From contig JAOANR010000004.1 in NCBI GenBank assembly GCA_030278955.1, positions 57,561,120-57,625,119 on the forward strand: a stretch of 64,000 bases of DNA. The letters are read 5' to 3'. The notes under the pieces are model-generated. The model was not told where the DNA came from and did no database searches. It saw nothing but the letters and a program-made list of their open reading frames with translations. Below are positions 1 to 9,600 of this stretch, piece after piece (positions within the stretch are counted from its first letter, which is position 1; the number at the start of each line of letters is the position of its first letter). This DNA is from Hygrophila difformis. Lineage: Eukaryota > Streptophyta > Magnoliopsida > Lamiales > Acanthaceae. A program made the translations under genes and the position numbers.

Positions 1-330
1 TGGACTGCGTGAAAAGTTGGTTTGTAATAAACATTTGAGAATGGAGGAAATATTATATATTTTTAATCCAATTATCCCTTTTTTGTGATATAATTAATAA
101 ATTATATACCTATTTAGAAAGAAAAAAAAAGATCAAATTCCATGATCTTCATGAATAATATGTACGCTTTAGTCAATCTTCATGAATAATATGTACGCTT
201 TAGTCTTCACCTATCTTAAAGCTTCACCTATCTTTGGGTGAATAATCAGTTATCCCCACGTGACATTAAATCTAAAACTAATTTTTCAAAAATTATATGG
301 GCAATGAATGACGTATGGTCTTCACCATAT
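1..330. other. AT-rich intergenic DNA with a 31-bp tandem duplication
   Basis: No gene is seen. A 30-base unit beginning ATCTTCATGAATAATATG occurs twice in tandem at 145-174 and 176-205 (period 31). The last 8 bases, 323-330 (CACCATAT), are the left target-site duplication of the adjoining hAT element. Confidence 0.7.
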
Positions 331-1211
331 CAGGGCCGGCCCTGGGCCATGGCCAGAGGTGCCTTTGCCCAGGGCCCATGTCTATTAGAGGGCCCATTTT
401 TGTTATTTTTTTAAAATAAATTTTGTTTTTATTTTTTTTACTAAAAGTAATTAATGAGTTTTGATATTAATTTTTAAAATTCTGCATCTTAATATTTGAA
501 TTTAGCAATAATTATTATTTTACCAAATTTTTTTCTAAACTCACTATCTTTTAATTCAATGAAGCATTTTTTTTTTAAAAAAAGTTAAAATTAGTGGGTG
601 GAATGGAAAAATAAATATTTATCCTTTAATTTAGCAGTAATTGTTATTTTTCCCAATATTTTACTAAACCCACTATCTTCTAATTCAATTAAATAACTTT
701 TTCAATTTCAAATTAGTAGTTGGAAGGGAAAACATTTTAAAAATCTAATTATTGTACATGAAAAATTCACATCCTAACTTCCTAAGTGAGAAATCTGTGC
801 GGGACAGTCTCTCCACATCCTAGAAAATTCCTCTACCGGACAATCTTTTTAGGATTCTTGGGAAATTATGAATTAAATTATTCTTGAAAATATTGTTGCT
901 CTATGTTCTTTCTTAATTTGATTTTTTTTTTAAGTTAGAAATTTATGTTGCCAAAAAATAATTTTTCTGATTGTGAATAAATCAATTTTAAAAACATGCA
1001 CTACAAGAAATTCGTAGTAAGGCGACAAAAAAAGAAGACGAATGTGTGTTGCCTACCGGAATTCATCGCATACCTCTTGCGCCAGGCATGGAAGGATTTT
1101 CCTTTCATCGCCTTCCGTAAAATTTTTTGTTGTGCCGAAGTTTGTTATTATATTTAGGGAAGCATATTATTTTATTTGCCCAGGGCCCATAAAATCTCAG
1201 GAACGGCCCTG
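331..1211. mobile_element. Non-autonomous hAT element with perfect 8-bp TSD
   Basis: The left end reads CAGGGCCGGCCCTG and the right end, reverse-complemented, reads CAGGGCCGTTCCTG, so the termini form imperfect inverted repeats of the hAT kind. The element is flanked by an exact 8-bp duplication CACCATAT (323-330 and 1212-1219), the hAT target-site length. At 881 bp it is AT-rich and carries no transposase frame, so it is a deletion derivative or MITE-like copy. A stretch near 1000 beginning CACTACAAGAAATTCG resembles a CACTA-type terminus and may be an older nested piece. Confidence 0.88.
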
Positions 1212-1332
1212 CACCATATATATATATATATCACGGTAGTATTACATTTGTAATAGTATAAATTTTTTTATATTATACTATATATAAAATCTGTTAATAC
1301 TCATAACAAATTATATACTCCAGTTTTTGGAG

Positions 1333-1410
1333 ATTTTAGTCTAGTGATCAAGTTTTTTGATTTCCAATATGCAGAATAGAAGTTCGATTCCATGTATATA
1401 CTCCAATTAT
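1333..1410 (+). mobile_element. SINE fragment (tRNA-like boxes)
   Basis: The stretch reads TTTTAGTCTAGTGATCAAG, an A-box-like sequence, followed about 30 bases later by AAGTTCGATTCC, a near-perfect Pol III B box. That spacing is typical of plant tRNA-derived SINEs. No tail or target duplication was recognised, so this is probably a 5' fragment. Confidence 0.4.
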
Positions 1411-1634
1411 CCATTTATAAAAATGAAAATGGAGGTGAGGCCGTGAGGCAGAGGGCGAGTGAGGTGAGGACCACGCCTTATCAATCCAAAACATGGGCAC
1501 GTTTGGCGTTTTCATTTTTTATTTTACGTTCACGGTTTCAAGTTTATCCATTTTATAGCTGACTCAGCATTATCCAAATCCCCCATCCATTTATCTTTTA
1601 TTTAAGTAATTACTCCCCTTTACAATTACTATTA

Positions 1635-1745
1635 TTTTTTTTTAGGTGAATACTAGAATATCCCATGTCTGTCTCTCCTAAAGTAGAATTCTGCATACGC
1701 AAAGACCGAGACATTAGTTTAAGCTGTCGGAGTCCCATACCACTT
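1635..1745 (-). mobile_element. Internally deleted SINE copy
   Basis: Both ends resemble the complete SINE at 58273-58456. The left part matches its T-rich 3' tail followed by AGGTGAATA...ATCCCA, and the right part matches CTGCATACGCAAAG...GTTTAAGC...CATACCACT. The centre is missing. Confidence 0.5.
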
Positions 1746-2394
1746 ATGCTTCGTTTGGTAAATAAATAGATTTTAGAGTTTAGAGTTTGGTTTTAAATAT
1801 TAGAGTTTGACTTCAGATATTAGAGTTCCCAAAATCACGATTTGTGGAGAAAATCAGCGATTCCAAATTTTGTATTTCCGGAAAAACAAACAGATATAAA
1901 TCTCTTAGAGTTGGTAATGGGCTTTTAGCGTTTGAACCACTTATTCCAAACGGGCCTTATAACCAACTATGTTTGGTGCTCCCGTTACAATTATTGTTTA
2001 TTCTTGACTTTTAAATCCCCTACTATTTCTTACGTATTTCGGGATATTCCGTATCTTTACGCCATTTTAAAGTTCATTTTATTATTTTTATTTCCACCAG
2101 CGATATTGATGAATTCTTAACATTATCAACTTGATCAAAATTTCACACACAATTGTACAAAAAAAAAAAAAAGAAAAATAAACTCACACACACAATATTC
2201 TACTATATTGAATTTCTAACGCACTAAAGTATCTTATCATATGTTGGCATGTAATGCCTTTTCGAATATTCTTAATTAGCCTGTCCGGCGAAATATAATA
2301 ATTCCATATTGAGGTACTTTCACTTATAAGGTCCAAATATTAATTCAATAATCTTTTTTTTTTTACTAAATTAATTCAATAATATTCTTTTGGC

Positions 2395-2523
2395 GTATAT
2401 CGGGTGCTCAAATTCTCATTCGATTCAATACTAATCATTCGAAGATTGTATTGATGGGTTGTCTCTTCCAAAACAGATCTGCATACATAAAAGCTGGAAA
2501 CAAGACCTATGCTTAAGTTGTCA
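2395..2523 (-). mobile_element. Diverged SINE, same family as 58273-58456
   Basis: The blocks ACTAATCATTCGAAGAT, GGGTTGTCTCTTCC and ATCTGCATACATAAAAGC align in order with the better-preserved SINE at 58273-58456. The copy is diverged and runs straight into a second SINE type. Confidence 0.5.
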
Positions 2524-2645
2524 GAGCCCATACTACACAAATTACAAAAAAATAAATAGAAGGGATAGGGGGCCCAGTGGGAAATCGAACCCCACCATAA
2601 AGTTGGAATGTATAACCTTGGTCACTTGAGCTAGTCATCTATAGT
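2524..2645 (-). mobile_element. tRNA-derived SINE fragment (second family)
   Basis: On the minus strand it reads CTAGCTCAAGTGACCAAGG (A-box-like), then about 30 bases later GGGGTTCGATTTCC (B-box-like). The downstream part, with CTACACAAATTA and AAATAGAAGGGATAG, is shared with the SINE at 4842-5059, so both belong to one family. Confidence 0.6.
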
Positions 2646-3282
2646 TTGAATTTACACCTATATCAGCTTTAGCCATATATATAGCAGCCTTGACTTGCCT
2701 CCTCGTCCGAGCTTGGGCAGTAGTCCTTGTAACATTTTGCCGGCCATAGAACTAATAAATCATAGCTTTGTCGATCTAGTTTGAGAATTGAAAATCAACT
2801 TCATAAGTTAATTCTCCCTTCGTATTTGAATTAATCATATCATGAATTCATTATAAATTCACTTCTACACATACATACTTTTATTATATATTCTGCTCAC
2901 CCTAACTTGGCCGTACTGAAGCCTGTAGTTTATACAAGGTCCTGAATTTGCTGCTCTTGGACAATTCATTTGTTGTGCACGCACGACCTAGTTTCAAAAC
3001 ATGATAGCCATGAATTAAAAAAATAAATAAAAAAGAAGTAAATAAATCTTTAAATTGGAAAATGTATACATGCACAGAACAATTGATGTGCACGTTTGGC
3101 GCTTTAGAGTTCATAAGGCCAAACTAACTAAGGGTGTCGAAAATGTGATCCATTGAATATTTGGAGCTCTACACTTATCTTCTTTTATCATATAATAATA
3201 ATTAGAATTATAGAATGAGGGCCAATTAATGTTTTCAATATTCTACTACTACTTAAAGATAGATATCGTATGTATGTCCACA
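2646..3282. other. Intergenic DNA, no gene seen
   Basis: AT-rich sequence with only short chance frames. Positions 3275-3282 (TGTCCACA) are the left target duplication of the next element. Confidence 0.6.
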
Positions 3283-4008
3283 CAGTGGCGGACTTAGTTA
3301 GGGGCCAGGGTGCCCAGACCCCACCAAATATTTAGCATATTAGTAGTTCATTAGGCTTAATTAGTTATTAATTTTAGCATTTTTTAGTTTTTCACCCTAA
3401 TAATCCATTATTATATACCTATTGTCTAATTTCTCAATCTTTCAACCTAGCCCATTAATACTCACTCTATTCTCATTTTGATCATTCTCTTCCAATTTGA
3501 GCGTTGCCTCTCCTTTCCTCTCTATGTTTAAGCTGTGATTGACGTTCCATTCTTCCCCATTGATGTGTTGCAAATAGCCTACTGGTCATTCTTCTTTCAC
3601 TAATTCTTGCCAATTCTTACTTCCTAATTGTTGTTCGATGAGTATTTTTTTACTTGTCATCTCTATTTTCTTAGAAACTATGTCTATTAGTTATGGACAT
3701 AAACAAATAATTCATATATATATATATATATACACTGCTTTTAAAATATATTATGTTTATTGTATGAAGGGATTTATCACATTTGTTTACTGAATTATAA
3801 CATACTCTATATGATTGTGTTTATGGGGAAAAGGAGTTTCAAACCGTTATATATTCTTTTCGTTCTTTTTATAATCATAGTTGCTTGTTCAAATTTCTTT
3901 TGCTTTTGATCAGAACCTAAGAAAAATATGTAAATTTAATATTTTATTTTGGGTGTCGTTCATTCATAGCATAAGGGTCCCGGGAACAAAATCCTGGGTC
4001 CGCCTCTG
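3283..4008. mobile_element. Second non-autonomous hAT element with perfect 8-bp TSD
   Basis: The termini are CAGTGGCGGACTTAG on the left and, reverse-complemented, CAGAGGCGGACCCAG on the right, typical of plant hAT MITEs. The 8-bp duplication TGTCCACA is exact at 3275-3282 and 4009-4016. The 726-bp body is AT-rich, contains a TA run near 3716-3731 and has no transposase frame. It belongs to a different family from 331-1211. Confidence 0.9.
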
Positions 4009-4016
4009 TGTCCACA

Positions 4017-4829
4017 TCAAAAATTATAGAAATAAATGAAGTGGATTTCATCAAAATGAAAATTAAACTTTCAATCTTTTTCTTTTTTTTTTTAAGTAAA
4101 AAAATTTAATAAACTTGATAAGCTAAATTCCCATTGGGGCCACGAATCTAGTCTAATCTATATGCTGAAAGTTTACTTTGAATTGCTAATAAAAATAAAT
4201 TATGTATAGTTTGGGATACGTACACATTTAAGAAGGATCAAGTCAGCAGCCGCACTTCATTCCAAATTAATTGAAGAATTCAGTTTTCGTTCTAAATGAA
4301 AAAAGAGAAAGAAACACGACTCCCAAAAGAATACAAACAAGGGAACTGAAAATTTGACACTGCAACCAATCGAGAGATATTCTATTTTATTTATTTTATA
4401 ATTTATTTTCTTGATAAGAATCCATTGATGGTTATTTTGAAAAATTCATAAGTAAAATAACTAATATGCTGTTATATTTATGTGTATTGGAAAGAGGAAT
4501 CATGATATATTAAAAAAAAAAAAAAAAAAGAATAAGGGAAAGAGGAATCATATGCTTTTTGTTTTTTGATATATAAAAAAAATAGCCAATCGATCACAGG
4601 CTTCACAGCTATAATTTTGATTTGTGAATTAATTTATTTAATTGTAGAACATTGTTTTCCAAAAAAAATTATGTCATCCTAAAAAATGAAAAAAAGAAAA
4701 AAAGAAAAAAAAAAAAAAAAAAGGAAGGAAAGAAAGAAAGAAAACAAAAGATACAGGAGGAGAAATGCAACAAGAAGGCTCTTACAAAAGTGGATATGAA
4801 AAAAGGAGCGTGTTAATTACGTGGCCTCA
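4017..4829. other. Intergenic DNA with poly(A) tracts
   Basis: No gene seen. Homopurine runs near 4512-4530 and 4690-4745 are low complexity. Confidence 0.6.
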
Positions 4830-4841
4830 CATTACATGTTA

Positions 4842-5059
4842 GTACTACTTATTAATTTTATTATTATTATTATTATTTTTATTTATTTTTATTTTTTTCT
4901 GAACAGCTTATATAGGCTAAGAAAGGAGTGATGAGAGCTCATGCTACACAAATTATAAAGGGGAATAAAAGGGAGGAATAGAGGGTCGGTGAGGAATCGA
5001 ACCTCCAACATTGCATTGGAAATCGAGGGACTTAACCACTTGGGCTAAGTCCCCATCAC
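4842..5059 (-). mobile_element. tRNA-derived SINE with 12-bp TSD
   Basis: Read on the minus strand it opens GGGGACTTAGCCCAAGTGG (A box) and has GGTTCGATTCC (a perfect B box) about 45 bases on. It ends in an A/T-rich simple tail, seen as a TTA-repeat and T-run at 4855-4900 on the plus strand. The 12-mer CATTACATGTTA flanks it at 4830-4841 and 5060-5071. The combination of Pol III boxes, tail and duplication is diagnostic of a SINE. Confidence 0.82.
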
Positions 5060-5071
5060 CATTACATGTTA

Positions 5072-6254
5072 TTTATTTTCCGATCTTAATAATAATACAG
5101 AATTATTACATGTCATATTACGTGACTATTTGTATTTTTAAAAATTACAATAAGCAAAAGTAACTAATTAAAAGTACTTTCTAATCTTCACCAAAAAAAT
5201 AAAATAAAAAATAGTAAACTTTCTAATCTCTATTTTAAAAAATATAATAATCAGATAAAACCTCAAAATACACCTCCAAAATCCCCTTAGTTAAGTAACA
5301 CGATGGAGATTGATTTGATAATTTTGTTTAGAAATATGAAAGCACTAAAAAGTATTCAAAACAACTACTACTTGTTTGTGTTTGGAAGAAGAATCTATAA
5401 AGGAAGTGTAACAAATCAATTACTATGAAGTATTATAAGTATATTAATCGTGTGCAAAGTACCTTTTATGTTAAAATCTTATCAACTTTTTATTAAGCAT
5501 ATCTTCTTCTTCTTCTTCTTCTTTCTTTCTTTCTTTCTTTTTTTTTAAAAAAAAAATAGAAAATACTACTCCATATGAGTTAAATTTATGCAAATTGTCC
5601 ATGTGAAGAAGAAAATCTGGATTCTGGGCACCTCTAGACTTCTGGTAATGTATTCCCAACTTGGCAAAGTATTTACCACTAATAAGTTTCACTCTCTCCA
5701 AACAGTGCTCCAAGGCGCACCTGTCGCCCTATTACCTTTCTATATGTCTCAACTTTTTCGATATATATTACGTGGGGAGGAGATTGTCTGCACGTACATG
5801 CAGACACTGTGTATATAATTTAAGAGTTGTGTCGTGTGATTGATGAAAGATTTATTTTATGTGATGAGAAAAATATTCTGTGCAATAGAATAATATGTGA
5901 TGAGAAAGATGTTTATGCTTTTTTTTTAAAAAAAAATGATGCCTGCATATAAATATAGTTAGATCGGATGAACGTGAGCTTCAGAAAAGCATTATTTTCC
6001 AATATATATTTAAATTTACACCATACTATTCAATTTGATAAATACATAGACATGTGTCATCTCTCTCAGCGTAGAACAACCAATTAATTAGATCATTCAT
6101 ATTCTCGGTAGAAAACCTGATAACGCATTGCATTCATGATTCATGTGTCTATGAATTAGGAAACTAAATCCATGTACGTATCCATATATAGCTAGCTAGC
6201 TATTTATATTTTATACTAGTACATCAAATAAGGAGTAGTATATAAATCATAATA
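5072..6254. other. Intergenic DNA with TTC/CTTT microsatellite
   Basis: No convincing gene is present. A pyrimidine microsatellite (CTT then CTTT units) sits at about 5503-5548. The short frames at 5471-5843 overlap one another on opposite strands and have no recognisable domain. Confidence 0.6.
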
Positions 6255-6730
6255 CTCCCTCCGTCCCGCGAAATGTGGCTACTTTTTCTTGGGCACGGTA
6301 ATTTAGGTAGTAAGGTTTAGTAGTTAAAGTGGTGTAGGCATTTTGTGTTTAAGATTCTAATGAATTTTGATATTGTTTATTGTTTAACTTTGACTTAATA
6401 TTATGTAATGATACAATTAGAAAAAAATATTCAAGTTTGATCTTGTTAGAATCGTCTAATTGTGTAGTTTCATAATATATATTTTATACAATTTATTTTG
6501 TATCAATTTTAAAATATTAAGAATTAAAGAAATGCTAGGGACTTTGGATAGAAAAGTAAAAGTGCATTGGAATTAGAATAGTAAAAGTGAACACTTTTAA
6601 TGCAATTTGACAACAATTAAAATTCTAATCAAACTTATATCATTTTAATTTATCTAAAAATGGAAAGTGACCAAATTTCGTGGGACACCCCAAAAAAGAA
6701 TAGTGGCCAAATTTCGTGGGACGGAGGGAG
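6255..6730. mobile_element. Mariner/Stowaway-type MITE
   Basis: It begins CTCCCTCCGTCCC and ends GGGACGGAGGGAG, a perfect 13-bp terminal inverted repeat, with TA on both sides (6253-6254 and 6731-6732). The TA duplication and CTCCCTCCGT terminus are hallmarks of plant Tc1/mariner MITEs. The inverted similarity extends inward (GTGGCTAC.. / ..TAGTGGCCAAATTTCGTGG). It is 476 bp and non-coding. Confidence 0.92.
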
Positions 6731-6737
6731 TACAAGT

Positions 6738-7414
6738 TAGGGGTGAAAACGGGACGGATACGGGCGGATAGTACTCATCCCGTATCTTATCCCATATTTT
6801 TTTGTCGAATATGGAATCGGATACGAATAGGCCGGATACAAATATGAATTCGAATATTTCGGGAAACGGATATGAGACGGATTCGAATTTTAAATCGGAT
6901 AATCTTATAATTACTAAAATTAATTTTTTTTATAATTTTTAAGTTAAATCGGAATATACTACTATGTAAGCTAAACTAAATTTTTAAATTTTCCAAGATC
7001 ATTAGTTATTTCGTTCAAAACATCTAAATAACATCATTACAAGATGTTACATACTACTGTTTTGATGCAAAGAACCTAATGATGTAGTTGAGTTGATTGA
7101 TATGATTTGATTTAATAAATTACATATGGCTTTCAAGCTTTTGATTATATTTATACATATAGTATTACTTATTTATTTTATAGTTAATATAATATATTAT
7201 ATTATACATATAAATATATATAAATTTTCGGATATTCAGATAGAAAATACCGATAATATCTGCATTATATTCGAATTTTTCGGATACGGGCGGATATTTA
7301 CAATCCCATATCCTGTCCCGTATCCGCCGGATATAAAAATTCGAATTCGGATTCGAATATAATCGAATACGGCGTTGGATCGGGCGGATATTATTCGCCC
7401 CACTTTCACCCCTA
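6738..7414. mobile_element. hAT-like MITE abutting the Mariner MITE
   Basis: The left terminus TAGGGGTGAAAACGGGAC pairs with the right terminus, whose complement reads TAGGGGTGAAAGTGGGGC. The flanks GTACAAGT (6730-6737) and ATGCAAGT (7415-7422) match at 6 of 8 positions, a decayed 8-bp duplication. The left flank overlaps the last base of the Mariner MITE, so this element inserted right beside or into it. It carries iterated CGGATAC / CGGGCGGATA subterminal motifs and no transposase. Confidence 0.75.
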
Positions 7415-7428
7415 ATGCAAGTAGTATT

Positions 7429-7491
7429 TTAATAGGAATTGAAGTTAAGCCATGCCGTCTTAATAGGAATTGAAGTTAAGCCATGCCGTTT
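7429..7491. repeat. Tandem duplication, 31-bp unit
   Basis: AATAGGAATTGAAGTTAAGC plus CATGCCGT is present twice with period 31. A 21-base piece (7444-7464) recurs inverted at 53984-54004, on the far side of the retrotransposon cluster. Confidence 0.8.
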
Positions 7492-7519
7492 TAATAGTAT
7501 TTTAATACAGCTGTCTGGG

Positions 7520-7650
7520 ACTGGTTTTCGGGCAAAAAAAAAAAAAAAAAAAAGGAAGAAAAAAAAAAGAGAAAAAAGGAAAAAAGATTAAAAAAAAAAA
7601 AAAAAAAGAAGAAAGAAGAAAAAAAATAATAATAATAAAAGGGTGGGGTA
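7520..7650. repeat. Homopurine (A/G) low-complexity tract
   Basis: A run of A and AAG units followed by ATA units. Frames through it encode only Phe/Ser/Leu homopolymers on the other strand. Confidence 0.85.
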
Positions 7651-7966
7651 GATGAAAGAAAGAACAAGGCTACTAAACATTGTAGAGTCACCGGCTATTC
7701 TGCAGACTGATTTGGGGATATTGCATGTTAAATGTCTACAAACCACTTGGAATGTAGTATGCTCATCCATAGGGGAATTTTCATCTCCCATTCTGCTCCC
7801 ACATTTTTATCTCCTTCCCTTCCAATCTTTCATTTTCCCATCAACCGCCTCTTCATTTCTGGCATCCCCCACATTCCAATATTACATTGTTTTTCTACAC
7901 CTGCCCTTTGAACCGATGCATTGGCTCTGGACAGTTTTGGCAAGGATTATGTTGTTGAAATGAGTT
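7651..7966. other. Unique left flank of the retrotransposon cluster
   Basis: More base-balanced than its surroundings. A 103-codon frame (7652-7963) runs through it on the plus strand but shows no domain I recognise, so it is left unannotated. The first LTR begins at 7967, and no 5-bp partner of GAGTT (7962-7966) is found at any downstream LTR end. Confidence 0.5.
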
Positions 7967-9490
7967 TGATATATGTTGTATTTGATGATATTTTTATGCA
8001 TATGTCAACTTAAATTGTTTGAGAAAATTAATAAAAATGGCCTTGATTGGATTGATTTTTGGGACATTGGTTTTGTAGGAAAGGTGGCAAAATTTCCAAC
8101 ATTGGGCAGCCTATTTTGAAGTATTGGGCGTGCCCACGCCTAAGGTCCAATTCCCAGCTGTGGGGTCTATGTGTGAAGCATCAAAATTTGCAAAAAGATC
8201 CTTGGGGCTAAATTGAAGCATCTAAATCTTTGGGCATCAATTTTCAGATTTTTTGGCATCAAATCCTTGGGCATCAAATCATTGGGAACAATTACAAAAG
8301 AATAATCAAAGGCATGATTTTGATGTTTTTGGATGCAATTGAGGGAGGCTTTTGGATGCAATTGAGGAGGCTACTACCATGAACATGCAAAAAGGGAGAA
8401 AGAAGAATTAAAAATTGGTCTTGTTTTGCTATAAATAGGAGGAGACCAAAGAGCAAAAACACACAACACAACACACACAACACACACACAACACATTGGC
8501 CATTATTCCACAAAACACAAGACATTGGCCAATTTTCCACCAAGAGGGATTCCAACCATTGGAGGATTCCAAGGGCAATAAGGATTCGATCCTTCGTGGG
8601 TGATTTTCTTGTTCAATTTCTATAATTGATTACCATGTTGGATTGTGTGGATTTGGTTATGTTTTGGATGGATTGTGAGTAGTTTTCTTATCTAGTTTAG
8701 GCTTTGAATTTGTGTGTGGATATGGAATTGTGAGACTTATTTTGTTGACATATTTTTATGCTTAATTGAATTGGGTATTTTTAATTCCTCTATTTATTAT
8801 GTTTTGAATTGCTTGATTGATATAGCGGCCGCGTGTTGATTGAGTAATTTATTGCTATATTGGGAAGTGCATCCGTAATTGTGTAATTTTCCAATCAAGT
8901 AGCAAACTAGAGGAAGAATACTCTAGTGAGGGATTAAAATCGGTTTTAAACACTACCTCGTAGGATTAGTGTTGAATCGAATTGGGTTTTTCTTGTGCTA
9001 AATGCTATTAAGTCATGTTATGCTATGGTCGTACCTAGTATTCACACTTGATTAGGGGAATGGCTTATGGTCGTACCTAAGCCATCGAATAAGTATGGAA
9101 AAATTGGTTGGGAAACGCTTGTAGACCAACTTTAACCAATTTAGTCAATTAACCAATTAAGTTAAATGCATGTCAATGATCAATTCCATATCCAATACAT
9201 AATTCATGCCTAAACTAGAGTTTTAATTATCCTAAAGAGCTCACTTGTTACCTTGCAATTATTTTTATTCTTGTTTAATTGTTATTTTCTTTTTACTAGT
9301 TTAGTTGAAATCAAATCCCCCCATCTTTATAAATATAAATATAATTTATAATTAATCAAGTGATTGAAAATAAACTCTTTGAGCAAGTTCCCTGTGGAGA
9401 CGACCCTACTCACTATATATATTACATTTATTTATCTTCGTCTGTGGTGTAGGACTAATATTTAAATTGCAGCTTTGCGACGAGCTAGCA
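7967..9490 (+). repeat. LTR A, copy 1 (5' LTR of A1)
   Basis: It runs TGATATATGTTG...GACGAGCTAGCA, the canonical TG...CA ends. Compared with 15443-16967 it lacks one T near 8285 and differs at few other sites. U3 holds iterated ATCAAATC-type units (8225-8290), two copies of TTTTGGATGCAATTGAGG (8323-8371), a palindrome GCGTGCCCACGC (8128-8139) and a TATA box. The R/U5 part has direct repeats TATGGTCGTACCTA near 9025 and 9068 that have counterparts in LTR B. Confidence 0.93.
8429..8438 (+). promoter_or_regulatory. TATA box of LTR A
   Basis: CTATAAATAG lies about 460 bases into the LTR and is followed by an AC-rich stretch where a transcript start would be expected about 30 bases on. It is conserved in every A LTR that covers this part. 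Confidence 0.7.
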
Positions 9491-9495
9491 ATTTT

Positions 9496-9513
9496 TGGCG
9501 CCGTTGCCGGGGA
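9496..9513 (+). other. Primer binding site (tRNA-Asp), A1
   Basis: TGGCGCCGTTGCCGGGGA is complementary to the 3' end of plant tRNA-Asp including its CCA, the usual primer of Athila and Tat lineage elements. It follows the LTR after a 5-base spacer ATTTT. Confidence 0.92.
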
Positions 9514-9600
9514 CTATCGCCAAAAGAGGATTTTTCATACCTTGGTTAATTTAATATATATATATATATTTCTCTAATCTTTATTTCCACTTATTGGTAT

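Noticed and set aside
999..1110. CACTA transposon end
   Set aside because: Only a short CACTACAAGAAA-like start. No partner terminus or 3-bp duplication found; noted within the hAT entry only.
4842..5059. Genuine tRNA gene on the minus strand
   Set aside because: A and B boxes are present but cloverleaf and anticodon stem are not evident, and the tail and target duplication show a SINE.
7652..7963. Possible host exon of 103 codons
   Set aside because: No recognisable domain, no splice or homology support from sequence alone.
8459..8495. CRISPR-like or regulatory array of ACAC/ACAAC units
   Set aside because: Plain AC-rich microsatellite in the LTR transcript leader; window is plant nuclear DNA.
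8292..8555. 87-codon minus-strand frame repeated at 15769 and 17319
   Set aside because: Lies in the LTR antisense to the element across the TATA region. Repetition is due to the LTR itself.
8825..8832. GCGGCCGC site suggesting vector sequence
   Set aside because: It is part of every A LTR with natural variants (GCGGTCGC, GCGGCCAC), so it is native to the element.
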